Assembly (NCBI GenBank): GCA_016806145.1
Contig: CP063167.1
Span: 1,856,501 to 1,920,500, forward strand
Length of the DNA: 64,000 nt
Direction: 5' to 3'
Source of the DNA: Variovorax paradoxus
GTDB lineage: Bacteria > Pseudomonadota > Gammaproteobacteria > Burkholderiales > Burkholderiaceae_C
In this document: positions 58,465 through 64,000 of the stretch, one piece after another
Layout: every line of letters begins with the position of its first letter
Numbering within the stretch: the first letter of the stretch is position 1
Made by a program: the position numbers and the translations under genes
The notes under the pieces: generated by a model
What the model was told of the DNA's origin: nothing
Database searches by the model: none
Seen by the model: the letters and a program-made list of their open reading frames with translations, nothing else

Positions 58465-59681
58465 TGCATCCAGCGCACGAGTCCACCATGCCCCATTCCA
58501 TCGATTCCGACCTGCCGCTCACGGGCTGCCGCGTGCTCGACCTCACCATCGCGCGCGCGGGCCCGGTCGCGGTGCGCCTGCTGGCCGACTGGGGCGCCGA
58601 CGTGGTGCGCATCGACCCGCCCGACCGCAAGCCCACGCTCGGGCCGCGCCGCGGCTCCGACGAACAGAACCTGCACCGCAACAAGCGCAGCCTGAGCGTC
58701 AACCTCAAGACCCCCGAAGGCATGCGCGTGCTGCGCCAGCTCGTCGAGCGCAGCGACGTGGTGGTCGAGAATTTCCGCGCCTCGGTCAAGGAGCGCCTGG
58801 GCCTGAGCTACGAGGCGTTGCGCGCGATCAATCCGCGGATCATCCTGGCCAGCATCTCGGGTTTCGGCCAGACCGGCCCGTACGCGGGACGCCCGGGCCT
58901 CGACCAGATCGTGCAGGGCATGAGCGGGCTGAGTTCGGTCACGGGAGAACCCGGGCGCGGTCCCTACCGCACCGGCATCGCGATCTCCGACACCACCTCG
59001 GGCATGTTCCTGGGTCAGGGCATCCTGCTGGCCCTGCTGCACCGCCAACGCACAGGCCGCGGCCAGTGGGTGCATACCTCGCTGCTGGAGGCCATGCTCA
59101 ACAAGCTCGACTTCCAGGGCGCGCGCTACACGGTCGAGGGGGAGGTGCCGCGGCAGGAGGGCAATTCGCATCCCACGCTGGTGCCGATGGGCACGTTCGA
59201 TGCCCGCGACGGAAAGGTCAACATCTGCGGGCCTGGCGCCGCGATGTGGGCCCGGCTGTGCGAGGTGCTCGGCGCCCCGCATCTGGCGCAGGACGAGCGC
59301 TACAAGGACCAGCCCTCGCGTCTCGCGCACCGGCGCGAGCTCGAAGAGGCCATCGGCGCCATCACGCGCGGCTTCGGCGTGCGCGAACTGGTGGAGCGGC
59401 TGAACGATGCGGGCGTGCCCTGCGGCCCCGTCTACGACATCGGCCAGGCCTTCGAGGATGCGCAGGCCCGGCACCTGCGCATGACGCGTCCGGCGCCCCA
59501 TGCGGCGCTGGGTACGCTGGAACTGCTGCGCTCGCCGATCAACCTGTCGGACTGCCCGCACGCCGAGGCCTTCCATCGCGCGGCGCCCGATGCGGGCGAG
59601 CACACCGATGAAGTGCTGCGCGAGCTCGGCTACGGCGACGAGTCCGTCGCGTCGCTGCGCAAGGAAGGGGTGGTGGCATGA
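58464..59681 (+). CDS. CaiB/BaiF family CoA-transferase (class III)
   Basis: A 405-residue class III CoA-transferase: GCRVLDLTIARAGPVAVRLLADWGADVVRIDPPD near 23-55, HRNKRSLSVNLKTPEGMRVL near 75, and VENFRASVKERLGLSYEAL near 105. The start is ATG 58464, overlapping the ATPase stop (TGATG); ATG 58491 is possible. It would load CoA on the imported acid. Its stop lies inside the crotonase start (ATGA). Confidence 0.95.
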   Translation: MHPAHESTMPHSIDSDLPLTGCRVLDLTIARAGPVAVRLLADWGADVVRIDPPDRKPTLGPRRGSDEQNLHRNKRSLSVNLKTPEGMRVLRQLVERSDVVVENFRASVKERLGLSYEALRAINPRIILASISGFGQTGPYAGRPGLDQIVQGMSGLSSVTGEPGRGPYRTGIAISDTTSGMFLGQGILLALLHRQRTGRGQWVHTSLLEAMLNKLDFQGARYTVEGEVPRQEGNSHPTLVPMGTFDARDGKVNICGPGAAMWARLCEVLGAPHLAQDERYKDQPSRLAHRRELEEAIGAITRGFGVRELVERLNDAGVPCGPVYDIGQAFEDAQARHLRMTRPAPHAALGTLELLRSPINLSDCPHAEAFHRAAPDAGEHTDEVLRELGYGDESVASLRKEGVVA

Positions 59682-60496
59682 AGGCGCAAGACCGAGTCCT
59701 GCAGTCGCTGGGCACGGGCCGCATCCTCGGCGAAGTGCGCGAGGGCATCGGCTGGATCACCTTCAACCATCCCGAGCGCCGCAACGCGATGTCGCTGGAC
59801 ATGTGGCAGGGACTGGGCGCGGTGGCGGAGGCCTTCGAGCGCGATCCGGGCGTGCGGGTGGTCGTGATGAAGGGCGCGGGCGGCAAGGCCTTCGTCTCGG
59901 GCGCCGACATCTCCGAGTTCGAGCAGCACCGCGCCGACGCGGCGCAGAAGAAGAGCTACGACGAGGTCGCCGCTCGCGGCCATGCCGGCCTGGGCGCGTT
60001 GAGCAAGCCGCTGGTCGCGATGATCCAGGGCTACTGCGTGGGCGGCGGCCTGGCCATCGCGCTGGCTGCCGACATCCGGATCGCGGCGTCGTCCTCGCGC
60101 TTCGCCATTCCGGCCGCCAGGCTCGGCCTGGGCTACGACTACCGTGGCGTGGCCGCGCTGGCGCGGCTGGTCGGGCCGTCGGCCGCGAAGGACATCCTCT
60201 TCAGCGCGCGCTTCCTCGAAGCCCCCGAGGCCTTGCGGCTCGGTCTGGTCAACACGGTGGTCGAGGATGTCGCGCTCGATGAAGCCGTGAGCGCCTATGC
60301 GCAGAGGATCGCCGCGAATGCGCCGCTCACGGTGCACGCCGCCAAGAAAGCCATCCAGGCGTTCGAAGGCTATTCGGACAGCGCCGCGGCCGACGAGATC
60401 GCGTCGCTCGTGCTGCAATGCTTCGACAGCGAAGACTATCGGGAGGGCCGCCGCGCCTTCCTCGCCAAACGTCCTCCCAATTTCCAAGGCCGATGA
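59678..60496 (+). CDS. crotonase-fold protein (enoyl-CoA hydratase-like) lacking both catalytic Glu
   Basis: A 272-residue crotonase-superfamily protein. The oxyanion-hole signature is GKAFVSGADISEFEQH near 68-83 and GGGLAIALAADIRIAASSSRFAIPAARLGLGYDYRGVAALARLVG near 119-165. Where hydratases have Glu in GGG-x-E-L, this has Ala/Ile, and where they have PE-x-KLG, it has PAARLG. So the classical water-adding Glu pair is absent. It may be an isomerase, hydrolase or other crotonase. Overlaps both neighbours. Confidence 0.9.
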   Translation: MKAQDRVLQSLGTGRILGEVREGIGWITFNHPERRNAMSLDMWQGLGAVAEAFERDPGVRVVVMKGAGGKAFVSGADISEFEQHRADAAQKKSYDEVAARGHAGLGALSKPLVAMIQGYCVGGGLAIALAADIRIAASSSRFAIPAARLGLGYDYRGVAALARLVGPSAAKDILFSARFLEAPEALRLGLVNTVVEDVALDEAVSAYAQRIAANAPLTVHAAKKAIQAFEGYSDSAAADEIASLVLQCFDSEDYREGRRAFLAKRPPNFQGR

Positions 60497-61269
60497 ACGC
60501 GATCACCGAACCCACCGATTCCTCCGACCTGCCCGAGCTTCGCATCGAGGGCGCGGTCGCGACCATTCGCCTGCGCCGACCCGCTCAGGCCAACCGCCTG
60601 AGCGCCGACGACCTCGAGCGGCTGGCTGCGCTGATCGCCGAGGTCGACGCGCGGCCGGAAGTGCTGGTGCTGCTGTTGCGCGGCAGCGGCAAGTATTTTT
60701 GCAGCGGCTACGACATCGGCAGCATCGGCGCAGAGCGCAAGGTCGACTTCGAGGGGGTGGTCGATGCGCTGGAGATGGCGCGTGCAGTCACGGTGGCGGT
60801 GCTGCATGGCGGCGTGTATGGCGGCGCGACCGATCTCGCGCTCGCCTGCGATTTCCGTGTCGGGGCCACGGGCATCGACATGTTCATGCCGGCCGCGCGC
60901 CTCGGCTTGCACTACTACCGCTCGGGCCTGGAGCGCTACGTGAGCCGCCTCGGCCTGGACAACGCCAAGCTGCTGTTCCTGACGGCGCGCAGGATCGATG
61001 CCGTCGAGATGAAGCGCATCGGCTACCTGACGCAGCTCGTCGAGCCCGATCGGCTGGAGGAGGAGATCAGTGCCCTGGTGCGCGACTGCGCATCGATGGC
61101 GCCGATCGCGCTGACCGGCATGAAGCATCACCTCAACCGCATCGCGCGCGGCACGCTCGACCCGCAGGCGCTCGACGCGAGCATTCGCAGGGCCTACCTC
61201 TCGGAAGATTTGCGCGAGGGGCAATCGGCCTGGGCGCAGAAGCGGGCGGCGAAGTTCCAGGGGAAGTAG
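60493..61269 (+). CDS. second crotonase-fold protein (enoyl-CoA hydratase-like)
   Basis: A 258-residue crotonase-fold protein: GKYFCSGYDIGSIGAERK near 65-82, and GGVYGGATDLALACDFRVGATGIDMFMPAARLGLHYYRSGLERYVSRLG near 105-153. It has Asp rather than Glu in the GG-x-x-D-LA position and Ala in PAARLG. Like its neighbour it therefore lacks the paired Glu of hydratases. Start ATG 60493 is inside the upstream stop. Last gene of the ABC-CaiB-crotonase operon. Confidence 0.9.
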   Translation: MNAITEPTDSSDLPELRIEGAVATIRLRRPAQANRLSADDLERLAALIAEVDARPEVLVLLLRGSGKYFCSGYDIGSIGAERKVDFEGVVDALEMARAVTVAVLHGGVYGGATDLALACDFRVGATGIDMFMPAARLGLHYYRSGLERYVSRLGLDNAKLLFLTARRIDAVEMKRIGYLTQLVEPDRLEEEISALVRDCASMAPIALTGMKHHLNRIARGTLDPQALDASIRRAYLSEDLREGQSAWAQKRAAKFQGK

Positions 61270-61439
61270 GGACGGGTTACCGGTGGGAGCCTGGGCCTAC
61301 CGGAACCGGTGGTCCCAGCAGGATGGCCGACCGCAACTGTCGGCGACGTCCCACGGATCGGGCCGCCGGGCGGGGGAATACTCCTCGGTCCAGCCGAGGG
61401 GGAACCGGCACGAACCCACTGTCCGAGAGAACAAAACAC

Positions 61440-63395
61440 ATGCCAGATCCCGCCGCCGAGTGGCTGTCCATCGCCAACCTGTCGGACACCGATCACCGGC
61501 AGATGATCGATGCCGTCACCGACTACGCGATCTTCTTCCTCGATCCCGACGGCATGGTGCTGAGCTGGAATGCCGGCGCGCGGCTCGTGTGTGGCTACGA
61601 AGACGCCGAGATCCTCGGCCACCATGTGTCGACGCTCTATCCGGCCGAGGCGCAGCAGCGCGACGGCCCGCGCCAGGAGCTCGCGCAGGCGCGCGAAACC
61701 GGCCATTTCGAGGACGAGGGCTGGCGCGTGCGCAAGGACGGCAGCCGCTTCTGGGCCAGCGTGGTCATCACGCGGCTTACCGGGCCCGACGGCGGCGTGC
61801 GCGGCTTCTCCAAGATCACGCGCGACCTCAGCGAGCGGCGCCAGCAGGACGAGCTGCTGCGCGCGAGCGAGGAGCGCTTCCGGTTGCTGGTCGAGGGCGT
61901 GAAGGACTATGCGATCTTCATGCTCGACCCCGCGGGCCACGTGATCAGCTGGAACGCGGGCGCGCAGAAGAACAAGGGCTACGCGGCGGCCGAGATCATC
62001 GGCCGGCACTTCTCGACCTTCTATCCGCCCGACGTGGCCGCCAGCGGCTGGCCCGCGCAGGAGCTGCGCAATGCGCTGCGCGACGGCCGCTTCGAGGACG
62101 AGGGCTGGCGCGTGCGCAAGGACGGCAGCCGCTTCTGGGCCAGCGTGGTCATCACGGCGCTGTACGACGCGGCGGGTCACCACAAGGGCTTCGCCAAGGT
62201 CACGCGCGACCTCAGCGAGCGCCGGCGCATCACCGCGCTGGAGGACGAGGGGCGGCGCATGGCCACCTTCCTCGCGATGCTCGGGCACGAGCTGCGCAAT
62301 CCGCTCGCACCGATCTCGAATGCGCTCGAGCTGCTCAAGCGCGAGAAGATCGAGTCGCGCATCTTCAACAGCACGCGCGACATCATCGACCGGCAGCTGC
62401 GGCAGATGACCCGGCTGATCGACGACCTGCTCGACGTGGGCCGCATCACCAGCGGCAAGATCCACCTCGAGGCCAAGCCCGTGCGGCTGCGCGACGTGAT
62501 CCACGACGCGGTCGAGACGGTGCGCCCGCTGGTGGCGCTGAAGTCGCAGCAACTCGACCTTCAGGTCGACGGCGCCGACCCCTGGGTCACCGGCGACCGC
62601 GCGCGGCTGGTGCAGGTGGTCAGCAACCTCGTGCACAACGCCGCCAAGTTCACCGACAGCGGCGGGCGCATCGAGCTGCGGCTCGGCGCCGGCCCCGCCG
62701 CGCCCGGCGTCGCGGGCGCCAGTGCGATCGAGGCCGAGATCGCGGTGCGCGACACCGGCCCGGGCATCGCGCCGCAGGACATCCACCGCATCTTCGACCT
62801 GTTCGTGCAGGGCGAGCAGGATGCCGCGCGTTCCAAGGGCGGGCTCGGCCTCGGGCTGAGCCTGGTGCAGCAGCTGGTGGCGCTGCATGGCGGCCGGGTC
62901 AGCGTGTTCAGCAGCGGACGCGCGGGCGAGGGCAGCGAATTCATCGTCAACCTCGCGGCCGTGGCCGAGCCGCTCGCGGGCGAGGGCGCCTCGGGCCGGG
63001 CGCCCGGCGAACGGCTGGTGCTGGTGGTCGACGACAACCAGGACGCCGCCGAGACCATGGCGCTGCTGATGGACGCGCTGGGCTACGCCAGCGCGGTCGT
63101 GCACGACGGCTTCGCGGCCATCGAGGCGGTCAAGACCGGCCGGCCCGACGTCGTGCTGCTCGACATCGGCCTGCCCGGCATCGATGGCCACGAGGTCGCG
63201 CGCCGGCTGCGCGCCGAGCTGGTCGACCCGCCCGCGCTGATCGCCGTGACCGGCTACGGCCAGCCCAGCGACCGCGACACCAGCTTCGAGACCGGCTTCC
63301 TCGGCCACCTGACCAAGCCGGTGGACGTGGACCGGCTGGCGCGGATGCTGGAGCGGCTGTTCCAGGACCAGCAAGCCGGCGCTGCGGCGGGTTGA
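61440..63395 (+). CDS. hybrid histidine kinase with two PAS domains and a receiver
   Basis: A 651-residue sensor. PAS 1 is about 20-140 and PAS 2 about 148-266, then HisKA with phospho-acceptor His283 in [11 protein letters not shown], then the HATPase with N box N400 ([12 protein letters not shown]), DTGPGI and GGLGLGLSL. The C-terminal receiver has [10 protein letters not shown] and phospho-acceptor Asp575 in [13 protein letters not shown]. No membrane helices, so it is cytoplasmic. GAGAGAACAAAACAC precedes ATG 61440. The two PAS domains share an identical 66-base DNA segment. The target regulator is unknown. Confidence 0.95.
   Translation: MPDPAAEWLSIANLSDTDHRQMIDAVTDYAIFFLDPDGMVLSWNAGARLVCGYEDAEILGHHVSTLYPAEAQQRDGPRQELAQARETGHFEDEGWRVRKDGSRFWASVVITRLTGPDGGVRGFSKITRDLSERRQQDELLRASEERFRLLVEGVKDYAIFMLDPAGHVISWNAGAQKNKGYAAAEIIGRHFSTFYPPDVAASGWPAQELRNALRDGRFEDEGWRVRKDGSRFWASVVITALYDAAGHHKGFAKVTRDLSERRRITALEDEGRRMATFLAMLGHELRNPLAPISNALELLKREKIESRIFNSTRDIIDRQLRQMTRLIDDLLDVGRITSGKIHLEAKPVRLRDVIHDAVETVRPLVALKSQQLDLQVDGADPWVTGDRARLVQVVSNLVHNAAKFTDSGGRIELRLGAGPAAPGVAGASAIEAEIAVRDTGPGIAPQDIHRIFDLFVQGEQDAARSKGGLGLGLSLVQQLVALHGGRVSVFSSGRAGEGSEFIVNLAAVAEPLAGEGASGRAPGERLVLVVDDNQDAAETMALLMDALGYASAVVHDGFAAIEAVKTGRPDVVLLDIGLPGIDGHEVARRLRAELVDPPALIAVTGYGQPSDRDTSFETGFLGHLTKPVDVDRLARMLERLFQDQQAGAAAG
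61707..61772 (+). repeat. 66-base direct repeat, copy 1 (in PAS 1)
   Basis: Identical over all 66 bases to 62091-62156, encoding [20 protein letters not shown]. The copies are 384 bases (128 codons) apart, one per PAS domain. Confidence 0.95.
62091..62156 (+). repeat. 66-base direct repeat, copy 2 (in PAS 2)
   Basis: Perfect copy of 61707-61772 at the same place in the second PAS domain. Shorter matching segments (ACGCGCGACCTCAGCGAGCG) follow both at the same 384-base offset. Confidence 0.95.
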
Positions 63396-63432
63396 GAGCG
63401 CGGCGGGCCCTGCCCGCACCGAGAATCCCCGC

Positions 63433-63768
63433 ATGGACCTGCTCAAGACCTTCGCCCTCTTCGTCGCCACCGCGCTGGCCGAGATCGTGGGCTGCTACCT
63501 GCCCTACCTCTGGTTGCGCCAGGGCCATTCGGCCTGGCTGCTGCTGCCCGCGGCGCTCTCGCTGGCGCTGTTCGCCTGGCTGCTGACCCTGCATCCGACC
63601 GCGGCGGGCCGGGTGTACGCGGCCTACGGCGGGGTCTACATCGGCGTGGCGGTGCTGTGGCTCTGGGCGGTCGACAAGGTGCAGCCGAGCGTGACCGACT
63701 GGGTGGGCGTGGGGGTCAGCCTGCTCGGCATGTTCATCGTCATGGCCGGGCCGCGGCTGGCGCGCTGA
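63433..63768 (+). CDS. ynfA: YnfA family (UPF0060) small membrane protein
   Basis: A 111-residue inner-membrane protein with four helices, beginning [31 protein letters not shown] and ending [18 protein letters not shown]. The [10 protein letters not shown] and [19 protein letters not shown] blocks are the UPF0060/YnfA signature. The fold is SMR-like and function is not settled; proteins of this kind are sometimes linked to efflux. It stands between the kinase and kdsA. Confidence 0.92.
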   Translation: MDLLKTFALFVATALAEIVGCYLPYLWLRQGHSAWLLLPAALSLALFAWLLTLHPTAAGRVYAAYGGVYIGVAVLWLWAVDKVQPSVTDWVGVGVSLLGMFIVMAGPRLAR

Positions 63769-63846
63769 GCGGCGCGAGACGCTCTCTGCGGACGTGTTGC
63801 CGGCTGCCCCCACAATAGGCCCCAAGATTCAGGACAGGAGTTCCCC

Positions 63847-64000
63847 ATGAAAAACGTGATCATCCCCCCCGGCATCGGCGTGCGCAACGACGGCCCCTTC
63901 GTGCTGTTCGGCGGCGTCAACGTGCTCGAGTCGAAGGACCTGGCACTGCGCAGCGCCGAGGAGTTCGTGCGCGTCACCGGCAAGCTCGGCATTCCCTACG
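63847..64000 (+). CDS. kdsA: 3-deoxy-8-phosphooctulonate synthase, N-terminal part (runs off right edge)
   Basis: 51 N-terminal codons: [16 protein letters not shown] then [19 protein letters not shown] and GKLGIPY. This matches the Escherichia coli KdsA start (FVLFGGMNVLESRDLA, KLGIPY), an enzyme joining phosphoenolpyruvate and arabinose 5-phosphate for lipopolysaccharide Kdo. CAGGAG precedes the ATG at a normal distance. The active-site Lys region is beyond the edge. Confidence 0.85.
   Translation, partial: MKNVIIPPGIGVRNDGPFVLFGGVNVLESKDLALRSAEEFVRVTGKLGIPY

Noticed and set aside
1..64000. CRISPR arrays, rRNA and tRNA genes
   Set aside because: I saw no regularly spaced 20-40 base repeats, no rRNA-like conserved stretches and no tRNA cloverleaf with a GGTTC-type T arm. 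A covariance-model search was not possible.

Overview
The window is high-GC DNA from a Gram-negative heterotroph. It is most like a Comamonadaceae betaproteobacterium of the Variovorax type. This is inferred from gene content: four periplasmic Bug-family tricarboxylate-type receptors, many LysR/GntR/IclR regulators beside CaiB, crotonase and SDR genes, a TonB receptor, and a kdsA start at the right edge. No rRNA, tRNA or CRISPR array was seen. About 70 protein genes are supported.

Layout. 1-4.9 kb: an SDR and [2Fe-2S] ferredoxin pair divergent from a quinone oxidoreductase, then small genes (two GNAT enzymes, VOC, DUF1963-like, a Lys-rich periplasmic protein with a terminator). 5.27-12.46 kb: a lower-GC, accessory-looking block with a possible GIY-YIG-like protein, a membrane-anchored hypothetical, an IS30-family element whose transposase has an in-frame stop, and an OLD-type ATPase/TOPRIM nuclease followed by a gene with a HEPN RNase motif. 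This is the best candidate for an undescribed defence system. 12.9-14.2 kb: DUF1993 and a small protein. 14.3-22.2 kb: LysR/EamA pair, an orphan antitoxin, then hydrolase, Bcr/CflA-type MFS, thiolase, acyl-CoA ligase and DUF1330 in one direction. 22.3-26.8 kb: LysR and Bug genes divergent from a TonB receptor. 26.8-31.6 kb: small exported proteins, a GspC-like fragment, a beta-propeller lipoprotein and a hydrolase. 31.7-32.4 kb: a FitAB/VapBC toxin-antitoxin pair with a visible promoter/operator. 32.5-35.3 kb: Bug, cupredoxin and polytopic membrane protein genes on the minus strand, the last probably starting at CTG.

35.4-49.4 kb holds three catabolic-looking clusters: GntR/Bug/HpcH lyase/CaiB; YcaC-like hydrolase/GMC oxidoreductase/esterase/LysR; and cupin dioxygenase/SDR/Bug/SDR/IclR with a convergent FAD reductase. 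49.6-51.9 kb has an exported protein, an intact LuxR-type regulator and a wrecked LuxR paralogue. 52-61.3 kb has GntR, GST and quinone oxidoreductase genes (minus) facing away from a ferric-type ABC transporter fused by overlaps to a CaiB and two crotonase genes (plus). The right edge has a hybrid PAS histidine kinase, a YnfA protein and the first 51 codons of kdsA.

The common theme is uptake of organic acids by high-affinity periplasmic receptors, activation to CoA esters by CaiB transferases or AMP ligase, and breakdown by lyases, crotonases, SDRs and thiolase, each cluster with its own regulator. Substrates cannot be read from sequence alone.
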